NCBI GenBank assembly: GCA_036365455.1
Contig: JAWQUS010000030.1
Span: 5,952,001-6,016,000 of the forward strand
DNA: 64,000 nt
Reading direction: 5' to 3'
DNA from: Macrosoma leucophasiata
Taxonomy: Eukaryota; Arthropoda; Insecta; Lepidoptera; Hedylidae
The translations under genes were made by a program, and so were the position numbers. The notes beneath the pieces were generated by a model. It was not told the origin of the DNA and did not search any database. It saw only the letters and a list, made by a program, of their open reading frames with translations. Below are positions 1 through 13,492 of the stretch, in pieces. Position 1 is the stretch's first letter. The number at the start of each line of letters is the position of its first letter.

Positions 1-1590
1 TTAAATAAAGTGTCAGATTTGGTACCCCACTACTTAGAAGGTAAAATCTGGCGGCGTGTTTTTTTATGTGGTATCCCCAGGTAGGCCTAATTCACGGGTA
101 ATTTCTAGACAAAATAAGTAATATTATTTATTGTTATACATATATTGAAAAAGGTCTAACATAGATATAATTTTTTCATTCTTTTCGATGGTTCAGGCTG
201 CAAGTCAAGATCAGTCATCCGAGGTGAATTTGTGGTATAATAGGAGTTACGACTTGCGGTAATTATTTTTATAGAAAACAAACGCGCCTCCAGACTCTAC
301 CTTATAGATGGTGGAGAAAAGGGTCAAAAATAATTTAACAATAGCATAGGAATGTTAAGATATAGAAAAACTAATTTAATACATTTTACATCTAATTAAA
401 TTTTCTGTAGGATTACTAGTTTACGAGATACAGTGCGAAAACTCTTTGCACAATTTTTTCCAAGATGGCTGCTGGACAATTGTGGCGACCCAACAAACTT
501 GAACTTAAGCTTCTACTTACCCCCCTACTTACCCCCCCCTCCCGTACACATAAAAGAAATAAAATTGCGTCCTCTGAAAAACGCTAACCTAAATATAATT
601 TTTCATTGGACAATTTATGTAGAGTCTTTGTTTCAAACTGTCAATCAACGACATATTTGAAACCGAACGTACCAAACACATTAAAAGCTGCCGCGAACCA
701 TTACATCCGTGATTTTTTGTCATCGCGAGACAACTATTGCCTGCAAATTAATTTTATGATTCACATCACCATAGGTGGCATCGGCGTATGTTATCTAGCA
801 TTTGAATAAAACATTGTAACATTTTAAAATGTTGATTGAACAATAAATAGATACTTTGTATTTGAATGTCATCCCAGTTCTAACGAATTCGACTATTAAA
901 TATAAGGGCCCCGTCCGGCACAGAGTCAAAAAAATCGTAGATCTCAGGTGTGGCAACACCACGGCAACACAACTCCATTGAGATTTCTAGCTTTTATGTA
1001 CGTACCTATATATATGAGCTGTATCATTCATACGAACTATTACGAAGAGTAAATTATATGTCACTTGCTACTTTATGCGCTTTTAATAAACATAATATAA
1101 GAAATATAAACTTTATAATTCAAAAGATATTTCGAGTAACAGAAAATCATGTATGTAGTTGGTAGTTATAACAGAGAAAACACAGTAACAATTAATGCCT
1201 TATGATATCCTTGTATTAACACTTTATTAAAAGTAGAAATTTGTATCTTTACAGCAAGAATTGAACGAATCTTGACCACAAATTTAAATTGACTATGTTG
1301 TTTATGTAGAGTCATCTAAATATGTTCCTTTTTCACATAGGTATTAGAGATTGCCGCTGTATTCCTCCTGGTACGAGTGTAATTGAAGTAATTTAATAAA
1401 TTCGAACAGGATAAACTTCCCGCGACGTAGCTCGCTACCTATTATCGTTTTATATTACCCGCGAGCTTTCGGCTCGCTTTCCAAATCATATTAACGTTGG
1501 TAAAATGGATTGTATGTGATAGCTGTACCATAATTTATTTTCATCTTTCTTGTTATCTAATATATTATTTAATTTAATAATATTAAACAT
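1..1590. other. No gene recognised
   Basis: AT-rich sequence with scattered short open frames that lack homology or splice context. A fragment near 1418-1500 (CCCGCGACGTAGCTCGC, CCCGCGAGCTTTCGGCTCGC) looks like a degraded Helitron-type end. Confidence 0.6.
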
Positions 1591-1602
1591 TACATTGAAT
1601 CA

Positions 1603-1840
1603 ATGCGAATGTGGATGGTTGCAGAGGCCCAGGAAGACCAAGACTGACCTACCATGACCAAATAGGTCGAGTTCTGTCTGATGGTGGGGTCAAAAGTCTT
1701 AGGAATCGGCGTGCATGTATGAAGAGAATGATGAAGGTAGACGAGACACGAGAGGTTTGTCAGAACCGGGATATCTGGCGCTCTACACTCTCTGCCTACC
1801 CCGTTAGGGACCTGGCGTGAAGATACATACATACATACAT
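1603..1840 (+). mobile_element. RTE-like 3' fragment with (TACA)n tail
   Basis: Same family as the 50.8-kb element: DGCRGPGRPRLTYHDQIGRV in frame, then the ACCTGGCGTGAAGATACATA tail and a (TACA)n run. Flanked by the 12-bp duplication TACATTGAATCA at 1591-1602 and 1840-1851. Several base changes relative to the intronic copies suggest it is older. Confidence 0.9.
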
Positions 1841-1851
1841 ACATTGAATCA

Positions 1852-2966
1852 TAGCCGTTGAAGTACAGCCTAAACACCATTCATGGATGATAATTGTGAC
1901 GTGTCACATTAGTACCTACATATTTTTAGTACCTTTATAGTATATTTTTATCCAAGCAGCAAACATGCGTGAAGTTCACATCGATGGTAAGTAAATACCA
2001 CTATACATCCTATAGACATCTACCTACAAGCATCTACGTTTCATAAAAATAAAACTAGAGTACAAAACCCATAGCGTATGAAATGATCTTTCTAAAAGTT
2101 GTAGTAGGTTAACTAGATATTATTTAACCTGAACCTTCATTAGGTATTGCATCTGACAAAATGTTTAGATTCCATCTTGTGCATAATGTTTCGTTGGGTT
2201 ATGTTAAGATTTAGTCATGAAAGTCATGTATTACATCACATTACAAAGTTCAATGAATTTATCAGAATATATTGCAGTATTGCCAATGTACAGATGGTGT
2301 GACAATGTCCGATATCTGGGGTCTACCGAAATTCCTTCATGTACAAGTTCGGCAGTGTCATACCGCCTGTGTTCCGCACGCATACTAGACTCCGACAACG
2401 CCAGGCGTCGCGTTGTTCCGACATTCCGAAATCCCCCACCCTCGCCCCTTGAATCTTAATCGCATCAACAACGATTCCCAATCAAAGTTTTCAGTGGAAA
2501 GCTAAATTGACTAATTAACCAGATTTATTGCTTCCGTGAAACTTCGGCCCTTCTATTTTTAAAGCCCCCACAATAAGGTCATATCTCACGTATTTGTATA
2601 TAGTTAAAAAAATAAAACTCTTTGATTCACAGCAAAATGATTTATGCTTTGATGTGTTGAAACCTAAACAAATAAAGGATGCGATAGGGTATCGTGCGTT
2701 ATAGAAATACGAAATATTCGAGGCGTCGGGGTTAATCAAGAATCGTGTCACATTGGATAGCGTTCCGAGAACGGGCGTCGAGTGAATAAAAGGAAAATTA
2801 TTAAAACGTGTAAGCGGAGACGCACGGACTAATACATTCGTATTTAATTCCGTCTTGTTAGGGAACACCGTGACGGCGGCTTCCTCCCTGCGACACTCCA
2901 CGAATATCGATGCTTTAATTGAAACTTTTGAAATGCACACATCATGACTGGTCACTCCGTGTCATG
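1852..2966. other. No gene recognised
   Basis: A 146-codon antisense frame at 2515-2955 has no recognisable domain or biased composition. I see no element. Confidence 0.55.
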
Positions 2967-3255
2967 TTAACTTTTTTTTATCTTATAGAAGTGGCAAACA
3001 AGCATGCAGTTCACATTTATGTTAAGTGATGATTGCAGCCTATAGACCACAAAGACCAAGGTCAAAATGCAGATGCGTTGCCACTCCTGAGGCCTAAGGT
3101 GTTATGCCTCTGTGCCGGAAATTACAGGGGCGTACATTACCACCTAACCGGAACACGATAGTGCTGAACACTACCATTTAGCGGCAAGTATATAAGGTAA
3201 TGCGGTGGTGCCTACGCCCGCGAGCTCCGTCACTGGAGCTCTACCACCAGTACAA
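2967..3255 (-). mobile_element. SINE-A, near full length
   Basis: A family of about 270 bp seen here many times. Read from GGTGGTAGAGCTCCAGTGAC (A-box-like) through GTGTTCCGGTCAGG (B-box-like) to CATGCTTGTTTGCCACTTCC and an A-rich tail. Here it is reversed. The tRNA origin is inferred from the box-like motifs. Confidence 0.75.
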
Positions 3256-3796
3256 AACTTTCTGTTGGTTATTTGTTTCTGATTTGTTATAAGTTAAAAT
3301 AGAATAATGAAAAATACTGATATTCGGGGCGAATAAGACAATTAATGTTTCTGAAAATATATTTATTTTCTAAAAAAAATGTGATAGAGTCTATAGAGAT
3401 GCTGCGGTAGTCTTATCATTATGAGTGTTGGCAAAAAATCTTACGAGAAATGGATGTAGATTCATTTTATAATTGCTTGTATGTGGTTGATTTAGAGGGG
3501 GTAAGTGTAGTATTCCGGCAAACGTCTTGGCAAAATTAATAACCTTGAAACTACTATACTAAACTTGACTATAAAGCTGAAAGTATTAACCAATCATATT
3601 ATGCAAGTTTTTTGGATCTTTTCTTGTATTTTGTAGAGTAGATTGTTTTTTTTTTATATTAACGTATAAAATAAAGCCGAAGAGTCGGTTTAGACATGAT
3701 ATTCTCGAGATGTACCAGAGATTTGTGAAAAACGTTTTATGTATGATAACTTTATAGTTATAAAAGCAGCTATAGGAGGAAGACTGAACCATCACG

Positions 3797-4440
3797 CTAA
3801 GAGCAGAGCAGTGGCCACGCTAAATGTGACTTACGGGAAACAATCCCAATCAGCAGGCGAATAGCTAGTAACGAAATAGATATTAATTTCAATGACATCG
3901 TTAAAAAACGCATCAGCAATAATTAACATCATGCTCTACAAAGCCTAGCTCATTCAGTTATTTTTAACGTGCCGCATGTCTTTAACTGACTATAACACGA
4001 CGCTGCGAATAAAACAGTGGCCACGCTAAAAGTGAGTTACTGGAAACTGAAAACAATTCCAATGAGTAGGCGAACAGCTAGTAACTAAACTGCAAATTCA
4101 CTACCACATTTCCTAATCTATCTACCGCCAAATGATAGTGACCAGCACTATCGTGTTCCGGTTAGATGATATGGCCCCGTAATAACTATAACAGCGACGT
4201 AACAACTCAGGTCTTAGAGTTGGCAACACATCTGCATTATACCTTTGCTTTTCTTGTAGATGTCTGTAGGTTGCAGTCATCATTTAACATCAATATGAGC
4301 TGAATGCTTGAAAGCCACCTTATTAATTCCTTCATAAAAAAAATGAATTCCAATGACATCGATAAAACAAGCATCAGCAGTTAACATAATGCTATCCCAA
4401 GCCTAGCTCATCCGGTAATTTTTAACGTGCCGCAGGACGA
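3797..4440. repeat. Tandem duplication, second copy split by a SINE
   Basis: Unit A (3797-3985) contains AGTGGCCACGCTAAATGTGA, AATGACATCGTTAAAAAACG and TTTTAACGTGCCGCA. Unit B is 4008-4103 plus 4342-4440 with the same landmarks in the same order. A SINE-A copy fills the gap. Confidence 0.78.
4105..4340 (+). mobile_element. SINE-A, second subfamily
   Basis: CAGCACTATCGTGTTCCGGT then CCCGTAATAACTATAACAGC, the 'AATAACTAT.ACAG' variant of the family, ending in CATAAAAAAA. It interrupts tandem unit B. Confidence 0.72.
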
Positions 4441-4687
4441 GACGGAGACAATCTAAATAAAGTGGTTGCTCGTTAAACCGCCTATTAAACGTATTAACCC
4501 TCGGAAGGCCTCAGGAATTATTTATTCAATCATTTCTATGTTGTACATTCCATTACTAGTTCACTGAAATTGAAAGTGACTACACAGAATAGAGCCAAGC
4601 CGTGTCTATGAGATAGTTTACAAGATTTAACGGTGAGATTATTGTCAAGTTTTGGGAATTTTAACAAATTCATCAATTTGTGAAAAG

Positions 4688-4725
4688 CTTGACATCTTTT
4701 ATCAGATGTGATAAAAGATGTCAAG
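4688..4725. repeat. Perfect 16-bp inverted repeat
   Basis: CTTGACATCTTTTATC and its exact complement flank a 6-nt loop. No gene context that suggests a terminator. Confidence 0.8.
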
Positions 4726-4847
4726 TAAAGTGAGTATGTGAAATCTTTCCTATTCTTTCTATTTATTTTTCATCTTTGACTATTCTTAACTTTTTTGAAA
4801 TCAATTATAATAGTATTTCTTGAACTTGTTATTTTTTTACATTTTTT

Positions 4848-5130
4848 AAATACGTACGAGGTCCTGGGTTCGATTCCCGAGTAGGGGGTTATCAGAGATA
4901 ATGGTGTAAAGTCTCTGGTTCTATTGGGATTTTTCCATTTTCTGGAAATTTCCCAGTACCTACCTACCTCGAAGTTTGGTAATGTGCCCGGCGATGTCAA
5001 CAGGCTCGGCACCTGTTACATGGGCTAAAACGTAACCGGCGAGTCGTGGGTGTTTGCATGTATGCTTGAATGCATGCATTTACCTATGCCTACCCCTTCG
5101 GGGATTACAGGCGTGAAGTACATTTTTTTT
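4848..5130 (+). mobile_element. tRNA-derived SINE-B
   Basis: Contains a clear Pol III B box, GGGTTCGATTCCC, near 4867, and a 3' part GCCTACCCCTTCGGGGATTA CAGGCGTGAAG followed by T's. A reversed copy lies at 44203-44470. Confidence 0.8.
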
Positions 5131-6550
5131 ACGTCAAATACGTATTTATTTCCAAAAGCCAATAATGGAACGTAACCTAATACGAAAATTAATTTTATTG
5201 TTATGTTTCTCTTCTGCTGAAAACGTCCAATTATAAATTGTATATAATTAGAGACATGACTCTGTGTAGTGTGGAGGGTGATTGTTGTAGTTTGGTTCGG
5301 GTGACATTCGACATGCGACCTACCTATAATGACATAATAGCCAGCCATATTGCTTTGGGGTCGGGGTAATGACACCTGGAAGGACTGGATATGTATTATC
5401 AAACCTTTACTACGTTTCATCGGGAATTTCCTGAAACAATTGTATTCAATGTTCGCTATCGTTTTGCTTTTATGACATTGATCTTTTAATATATGATTAG
5501 ATTGAACATTCATAACACGAATACAATGATATTAATGTTCAATCTAATATTCGCGCTTACAATAATACGAAATTAAAAATTTTTCGTATTTCTAATTTCT
5601 TTTAAATTTCATCACTTATGAATTTAGCAATTTAATCGTGAAATATTTTCTATCAAAATGTTTTTCTACTAGTGATTTTTTTTCTCTCCTATATTACATA
5701 TAATATATTATATTACTCCTCCTATATGTGCCTAATTCATGTTTAGTGTCCACGTATTCCTTGAGAAAATCACTCTGATTAGGTATGTAATTTAAACGAT
5801 ATTTTATTTAAATAATCAGTTATTTAAGTAATATCAGAAGTAATACAATTACTTCTTAAAAAAAACACGCTCCGTGTAGGCAAATCACACAATTAATTTT
5901 GCTGTGGTTTGATGTAATCAAAAAGTGGTTTTAGTATTTTTTATAACTTTTAGCCTTTATTGCATTGCAGAAAGTTTAACAATAGCTTATCATTCTACAT
6001 GACTGTATGGCTACTAAAAATGTCTAACAGATCACTCGATGCTATTTCCATGAGCTATGCCAACCACGTATAAATCTTAGAACGGCACAGAAACATGCTT
6101 TGTCGGAATAACTTATCATTTATTGAGATATCTTGTTCACTTGCTGAGGAATTTATGGCGAGGTAGTGGCGATGGAGCCGCCATGACAGGCCGATGGGCC
6201 GCGAAAAACATATTGCTCACGCTGAAGTACCGACGAAACTAGATCATGTGACGAGAGCTTGTAAACATGCGAGATAATATTTAACATGTAAACACGATTT
6301 TTATTTTATTAGTTACACGACGTGCAGACTTGTTGGGTGCGAGTCGTTTTGTGCTTTTTTTTTTGTTTTTCAGTACGTTTCATGTCCATCTGTTTGTCTT
6401 TATGATGTTTTATGAAGTCCCGTTTTTATGATAGACGCAGCGATGATTCATAGTGTACGTCGGTTTAATATGCCTATTGTTTCAACTTGAACATTATGTA
6501 CTGTACTTATTTATTAACGTTCAGTAAAGCGAAAACTGACTTACATTTAT
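5131..6550. other. No gene recognised
   Basis: AT-rich; no inverted repeats or coding signal that I can support. Confidence 0.55.
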
Positions 6551-6838
6551 ACTGGTGGTAGAGCTCCAGTGACGGAGCTCGCGGGTGTATGCACCACCGC
6601 ATTACCTAATATACTTTCCGCTAAATGGTAGTGTTCAGTACTATCGTGTTCCGGTCAGGTGGTAATGTGCGGCCCTGTAATTTCCGGTACAGAGGCATAA
6701 CACCTTAGCCTCAGGAGTGGTAACGCATCTGCATTTTGACCTTTGTCTATGTGTGGGTGTCTATAGGCTGCAGTCATCACTTAACATCAATGTGAACTGC
6801 ATGCCTGTTTGCCACTTCCATTACATAAAAAAAACATA
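6551..6838 (+). mobile_element. SINE-A, full length
   Basis: Starts ACTGGTGGTAGAGCTCCAGT and ends with CACTTCCATTACAT and eight A's. Confidence 0.78.
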
Positions 6839-7040
6839 CTCAATACTCTGATATGTAAGTAGATAGGTATGCGTCTATCGGTTTTTTTTGTTTGATCACA
6901 AAATGCAGTAAACATTTAGGCTCTACTAAATATTTTATACTACTAAATATTATATTCATTAAACAGCGACTCGCCCGGCGTCGCGCGAGCTCAATGTAGA
7001 TTGTTACTGGTAATTTGATACCATTTTCAATCATCAATTA

Positions 7041-7068
7041 AAAAAATATATATATATATATATATATC
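7041..7068. repeat. (TA)n microsatellite
   Basis: Uninterrupted AT dinucleotides following a short A run. Confidence 0.95.
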
Positions 7069-7108
7069 AATTCCTACCGATTCAACTGTTTAAAAAGATA
7101 TGGGGCGG

Positions 7109-7412
7109 CCATAGAGCAACACGGGCCACCGGCCGCGGCGGACCGGAGGGGAGTAGCCATATGCAGGCTTTCCCCTCTGTCAAAGTACAAGACCAAATGG
7201 TCCTATACCTGTCGCGCAGATATTTAAATGTGTGCGTGAAATTGTTTACGTATTTTGTTAACAGAAAGGTGTGAGTTTCGAAGTAATGAACGATTTTTGT
7301 AGTGTGAGTGTGTGTCACACGTATTTCCCCCCGCAAAAAATTTGCATCGGTAATACACGCTATGGCTACTCCCCTCCGGTCCGCCGCGACCGGTGGGCCG
7401 CGTTGCTCTGTG
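7109..7412. mobile_element. MITE-1 with about 54-bp terminal inverted repeats
   Basis: Left end ATAGAGCAACACGGGCCACC through GGACCGGAGGGGAGTAGCC. The right end is its complement (GGCTACTCCCCTCCGGTCCG to GTTGCTCTGTG). No transposase. Shorter relatives at 41345-41398 and 42781-43056. Confidence 0.85.
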
Positions 7413-7502
7413 CGGGCGGCTCTAGCTCGTGTAGCGCCCGTGTGCAATGAAACCCTGGCACCCCCTAGGCCTCGCTTCTATCATATCATTGTTTTTTTTT
7501 AT

Positions 7503-7611
7503 GTAGTGGTTGTTAACATTCACAGTTCACATTGGTATTAAGTGATGACTGCAGCCTATACCTACGCCCGCGAGCTCAGTCAGTTCCGTCACTGGAGCTC
7601 TACCACCAGTG
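7503..7611 (-). mobile_element. SINE-A with internal deletion
   Basis: CAGTTCACATTGGTATTAAG TGATGACTGCAGCC then directly GCGAGCTC...GGAGCTCTACCACCAG; the middle is deleted. Confidence 0.75.
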
Positions 7612-8617
7612 AGAAATTGTTGTACCATTATGGTCCAAAACGATGCTCTTAGCTGTCTCAGGGAGCGCCGCATTGCACACCCTGCACTATAAGTTAAGCC
7701 GCCCCTGAAAAAGATGATTGACGACTGACCGTTATGTTTAGCGTAATAAGATTGACATTCGAAAAGTTTATATGGTCGTTAAGTTCTCTTATACATATAA
7801 ATAACGCTTATTTTCTGCTTTAGGTTGGTAAACTTTTACACGTTAATTAATGAAAGCAAAATACATAAATAAAATGAATTGAAACAAACAAAGATAGATA
7901 ACTACTTGTCTAAAATAATAATTATTATGATTCTAGGTGTGTAGATTCTGTGCAAGGAATTGTATGTCTTTGATCTCTCAAATCATCGTGATTCAAGTTA
8001 GATAGGTCTAGGCTTAATGTAAGATAGTTTATCAAAGATTATAGATTCATAAAATGAAGTACGTTATCTTCTAAAACATATCTAGTTTACACTGTCTATG
8101 CAAATAAAATAGGGAACGAAGCTTCCCACGAACAACTTTGAAAAAATATGCCATTAATAATTTCAGTAGATATATCCGTATGGCGGTTTCAGTCGGCTAG
8201 TTCAAAGATTGCGGCGTCTTTGATGTAATCGTACATTCGCTAGAGTTGTCGCTGTAGGCAGCTGCTTCTAAATATATTCAGCTAGGTGTTTACTTATACA
8301 GCGTTATTCTAATCTGTGGCAATTTCAAAGTGATTGCGATGTTTGTGATTTTATCTATAAAAATCTTATTTCAATTCCTTTGAAGTGAATGTGGAACGCT
8401 ATAAGTGATATGATTATGAATGTTTGAAAAAAATCTAAAGTCTTTTACGTCTTGTTCGTTTAATTTGGCTCGTAGATGGAGTTCTACTTACTTAAATTAC
8501 TCTATCTTAACCGTCGTATTTATTAAACATATAAACAGTAAGTGGATCCCTAGACTTGAATTCTAAACAGGAGTTGAATAACTGGAGCATAATTCAGCAA
8601 ACGAACGTAAATAGTCT

Positions 8618-8706
8618 TATTTATTGTCATTGGAACGCGATTGAATCACTTCTCTGTCTTGCTCCGCTATGTGCGGAGTTATTCAATCGCGATCCATTGA
8701 CAATTG
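8618..8706. repeat. Imperfect hairpin, about 27-bp arms
   Basis: ATTGTCATTGGAACGCGATT GAAT pairs with ATTCAATCGCGATCCATTGA CAAT. Probably a MITE remnant. Confidence 0.7.
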
Positions 8707-9460
8707 CAATTAATTATGATTCAGTTCCAGGTTCCAGTTATTTAATCCTGGTTAAAATAAAATTAAACTCTGCTGTAGATTACACTTACTGTATATAGGT
8801 AAGTTTAACTTTATTTAATCACAATAAACACTATGGTTAAAACAGTTTATTACATATAGAAAGCTTATTCATAAGCCGGTAAACAATGCTGCTTGTGATT
8901 TTAGATAGGGTACCAAATTGTATTACAGGACCTCCAAACAAACCGTCGATGGTAAGATTCAAGTTTAGTTATGCATATGCATTGAATTTTTGTAGATTTG
9001 TACAGCCATTGGTGGTAGGTAGCAATACCTCACCCTGAAAGGCATGCATTCGTATAAAAGTACCTACGATATTATCAAGGACAACTTTCATAAAAATAGT
9101 CGGTTAATAAATGAAACATTCAATCAAAGCTAGTGTCAATAAACATGAGGCATCCCTGAATTTCGTCACCGATGTCAATACTATGCCATTGAATACGCAC
9201 ATCGCGTATAGCGTCAACCTGGTGACAATTGCCAACTCGGATTGGAACGTGACAATCACGGTCCCTTGGACCCCAATTCGTCTCAGGGAGGATGCCGATC
9301 ACGTACCGCCAACTTTAGCCGCGTTTACCCCAAATACACGTTACCCAACTTGGATTAAACTTTTTGTGCAAGTTAATTCTGTTGTTAAGTGTTTCTGACC
9401 TGTTTTTGCGGTTCGCTCTTGTTTTTTATACATCATACATACTACCACACACTACATCAT

Positions 9461-9495
9461 ACTACCACAAAAGCTCATTAAGCTTTTGTGGTAGT
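9461..9495. repeat. Perfect 15-bp inverted repeat
   Basis: ACTACCACAAAAGCT and its complement around a CATTA loop, preceded by further ACTACCACAC repeats. Confidence 0.85.
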
Positions 9496-11169
9496 ATTAT
9501 TTTAAAGGATTTAGAAGGGATACAAAAATTATTCTTGTATGAATGATATTGAGTATAAGTCTATGATGCTATTTCTAAATTTACAATTTGTAATTATTGT
9601 TGCGGTGAAGTGTAAGTACTCGTAGTTCTACAATTTTGATGATGTCGGTTCTACAATTTTATTTGAATAAATAGGTATAAGACATAAAATAATATAATGA
9701 CGGTCAAATCTCTCAGCTTATGAAGATAAAGCTTTAATAAGTCATAATATTATCACAGTATAAGTAGGTGAGTAATATACGTTCTTTGGAATGTGATATT
9801 ATTGTGAGAAAGTGGATAAATTATTATAATTTTTTAAATTATGATTTGTGTTGTGGGGCATCCAGACGAGTTTGTAAAGAATAAGTGATACCAGGACCAG
9901 GTACTAGGAATAGATTTAATTTGTTAAAAGCTATATAATTTCATTTCACAATTATAAGTTAAAAAACAAAATACTAAATGTGCATAATACGTTGTCCAAC
10001 TCACACCCCTAATACAATGTTCAGTAAAAAGTCTGTCGCGTCAATAACAATGATGTTGCATTCCCCTTCAACTTGAAAGTTGCGAAAACAAACAAACTAA
10101 TGCGTCGGGGACGGTTCAAAGCGGGTGAAAATAGAATCATCTGAAATCCTTTCATGTCTGTCTGTCCGCGTGTCCGTCCCACGTCCGTGACACCGGGCAC
10201 CGTCACCATATCGTCCACATTCTGTCGTGTGTATCATATTTACTGGAGTTGGTAAATATAACAACTAGCATTTTAACATAGCACGCTTTTTTAAAAACTA
10301 TGATAACTTTGATAACGCGCTATAAAGCTATTTACGCTATAGCTTATTTTTAAAGAAATTTGTGAAGTATTAAACTTTCAATTTTTGTTAGAGCCAAGTG
10401 TCTCTAAGTCCCTACCCTCTAGGTACCAGCTAAATGGTTACATAGAGAGATGGGAAAAAATATAATCACAGTAGGTAATACATACTTTATATGTACCTAT
10501 AACGAAATTAAAAGGAAAACTATCACAGCTAAGTAGGCTTGAGTTAGGTATATTTTCAACTTTACGAGTAATACTCGATCAACTGAAAAAATACTAAGCA
10601 GAACGGATGCTTATACTGCGCGTGGCCCAACACGCAATGGGTTTATTATTCTATAAATCGATTTTTTCTATCTGATGAATGTCTTATCAATTCTTAATTA
10701 TTGAAGCATTCGTGATATCATATTTTCCTTAGTGGTTTAATCTCGAAATTCCGTTCGTTTACGTTTAAGTTTCTGACTAGTTATAATTTAATAGGCGCCA
10801 CACTTGTCCGTGAAATAGTTTTCAGTTCGTAAACTTTCTGGCATGAATGCTTGAAACTCGCGAATTATGCGAACATAGAGAAGGTCATTAGATGAAACAA
10901 TTTCGTTAATAGTTGCATCTAATGTTGTCTCCTGATGTGGTTCCTCCGCGATTGTAGCTTAATTCTCCAACATTTATTATTTTAGATGTACATTTTTTAA
11001 TTTGAAGTATGTGTATAGTAGGTTGACTGAATAAATACATTCTAAAAAGATTTTGAGGGATTTTGAAGGGTTCGGGACGTGACAACCCCATCGCCCTCTC
11101 GAGGAGGAAAATTCTATGGGGGTTAAACAATTCCAATAGGGTGGTAGTAAAAATACCAAAGTGTGATGG

Positions 11170-11290
11170 GCAGCAGCGTACCGTGATAAAACTACCAGCA
11201 CTGCGATTGCCAAGCTTGAGATGGCATAGCCCCTTTATGAGGAGGCTTTGGTACAGTAGCGATCATCTATCGCTTGAAATTATAAGTACC
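11170..11290 (+). mobile_element. Non-LTR 3' tail remnant
   Basis: GTGATAAAACTACCAGCACT GCGATTGCCAAGC resembles the better preserved tail at 29055-29220. Old. Confidence 0.5.
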
Positions 11291-11583
11291 AAGTTATCAG
11301 AATTCCTAAATCTTAAAAAGTGTTTCTAACACCCATATTCTAAGTTGTAATCTCGACCTTTACTCAACCTTACCCAATGGAATTGGTATTTTTAGTTGTA
11401 ACTAATAACGTCAATTCGACATTCTGCCTTCGATTGAGGTAAGGAAGCATTTGCCAAACTCCAAGGTACGTCACGACCTACCTTGAAGTTTCGAGGAGTA
11501 TTTACGGTACTGTCTGGAAATATAACTAAATACCATATTTTTCTATAAAAAATAATTTTCAAGACTTTGTGAATTATCTATAT

Positions 11584-11630
11584 CCTACACATGTGTAGGT
11601 ATTATCATACAGTAACTCATGAGTTACTGT
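11584..11630. repeat. Two adjacent palindromes
   Basis: CCTACACATGTGTAGG (11584-11599) and the perfect 22-bp ACAGTAACTCATGAGTTACTGT at 11609-11630. Confidence 0.85.
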
Positions 11631-12118
11631 CAAAATACAACTGAGAATATGGATTTCGAGGCGTCCTCATAAAGTATCTTAAACTGAATGTGAGTCAATG
11701 AATGATTCGAGTAAGAAAATGGGTGTAAATGTCTCTGAAATCAAGAGGAAATTTTGGCAAAAACTAGTCACCTTATGCTCGTATCCGAAATTTTATTCAA
11801 ATTGTTTTTCGAATTGCCTTTATTGCGGCAGACAACTTAGAACGCGTGTCGGTATTTCTCTTAAAGTTCTCTAATCCAATTTGTGTATGTACAATTGCTT
11901 ACCGATGGTTTGCATGGTAAATTACCACGGATGCGACGTGCCATCAATGTGGAATCGATGTTTCTGGAATCATCGTGATGGTGCATCTAAATCGAATGTT
12001 AATAATTCCTGTAGATAGGCTCCTTCTGAGAATAATTAGGTAGTTGAGAGTTATGGTATATGTGCTTTGTTAGAAAGTTAATGTCCTTTGTTATGAATGA
12101 TGATGAAATTATTTTCAG

Positions 12119-12250
12119 TACGGAGGTATATAAAGGTTCAGACCTTAGGAGTGGCAAAACACCTACGTTAAAATGACACACTTTTATGTAGGTACTTACC
12201 TAGACGTTTTTAGGCTACAGTAGGTATTATTTTTAATGGCAAACAAGCCA
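12119..12250. repeat. SINE-A-like remnant
   Basis: CAGACCTTAGGAGTGGCAAA and later GGCAAACAAGCC are recognisable but order and length are eroded. Confidence 0.4.
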
Positions 12251-12324
12251 TCAATGGAAGTAATTCACTATAAAAGTGAAACTACATTACCATTACGTTA
12301 AGATTAAATCCAATGATTTTGGGA

Positions 12325-12390
12325 TATCTGGCGCTCCACACTTTCTGCCTACTTCGTAAGGGACTTGGCGTGAAGATACATATACACACA
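12325..12390 (+). mobile_element. RTE-like tail remnant
   Basis: GATATCTGGCGCTCCACACT and GACTTGGCGTGAAGATACAT match the last 60 nt of the RTE-like element. Confidence 0.7.
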
Positions 12391-12720
12391 TATGAAATAA
12401 TATCAATGACTTCTTTTGTTATTTCAATCCAATATTTCGTGGTATTAGATTGCCCGTTCTTCTTTTGAGATTATCATATATGCTAATGCATAATGAAACA
12501 TAAAAGTAACCCTCACAAATGCCTACTTTTAATGCTATCGTTCATCAGCGGCACGGTACCGTTACGGATTTCAAGATTTTTTTATGTTATGTAGTGACAT
12601 AGTTAACTTTGGTGGCAGATGAATAACTGTAACCTTAAACATCTTCATATTTTTGTGGCCTGAGCCATGATAGCGATGGGCATTTAGCGGCATTAGGTAA
12701 TGCCGTGGTATCTATTGGCC

Positions 12721-12992
12721 TTATTACACGACACGGTATTCAGGGTCCGATAGCAAGGGTCAGGGTAGTGTAATAACATTTAGGGGAGTTCGGGTCCTAA
12801 TTAGGGCGACCGGAGCGGCCCGGTCAGCCTAACGACCTAACTACACACGTTTTGTACGTAATTTCCATACTGTTCATATTTGTACTGTGAACGAGTTAGG
12901 ACCCTGTCGATCGGATAGTGTAATAAGCGGCAACCCGGTGCGAGGCCACGCCACCCTTTCTGCCGGACCCTGAATACCATGTCGTGTAGTAA
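12721..12992. mobile_element. 272-bp MITE with 28-bp inverted repeats
   Basis: TTATTACACGACACGGTATT CAGGGTCC at the left; its complement with two mismatches at the right. The interior has no coding potential. Confidence 0.85.
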
Positions 12993-13492
12993 GGAAATAT
13001 AACTTTAATGTCGTCACTAGAGCTCTATCGTCATTAAAAATAGTTGCAACTTTGTTAGCGATTTCGGCCTAAAAACTCATTTCTTCACACTACTGTCCGT
13101 CACAGTTTTGGCGTTAGGGCGATGCGCGACGCATCGTTCCTCCGACGTGTGCTAAAAATGCAAGACATCCGTCTGAAGCTATGTCGTTAATCACCACTGT
13201 CAACGAGCCCATGACGTACCCTGATCTTTATCGTTTCTTCACAAGAACTCAATAATGCTTGAACCAGGTTTACGTGGATTGTCATTATTTTGGAGCTTTT
13301 AACGTCAATTTCGCCTACGCCGATCGGTTGACAAAATACAGACGGGTAACAAGCAACCAACATTGACTTACATTACATTGTATTCTTTTTTTTTTATTTG
13401 ACCTATGCAGAAGATTGGTATCGAGACGGCCGTAGTCCACAAGTAGTCCACTTTATTGGGCAGCCGACGTTCGCAAAAGGTTCTTAGCATAA

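Larger units (their letters stand above)
7612..11169. other. No gene recognised apart from two hairpins
   Basis: Unassigned AT-rich DNA. A 95-codon frame at 9111-9398 is in a locally GC-richer patch but matches nothing known. Confidence 0.5.

Noticed and set aside
5025..5513. 162-codon antisense frame
   Set aside because: Its right end is SINE-B sequence and the rest has no domain or family resemblance.
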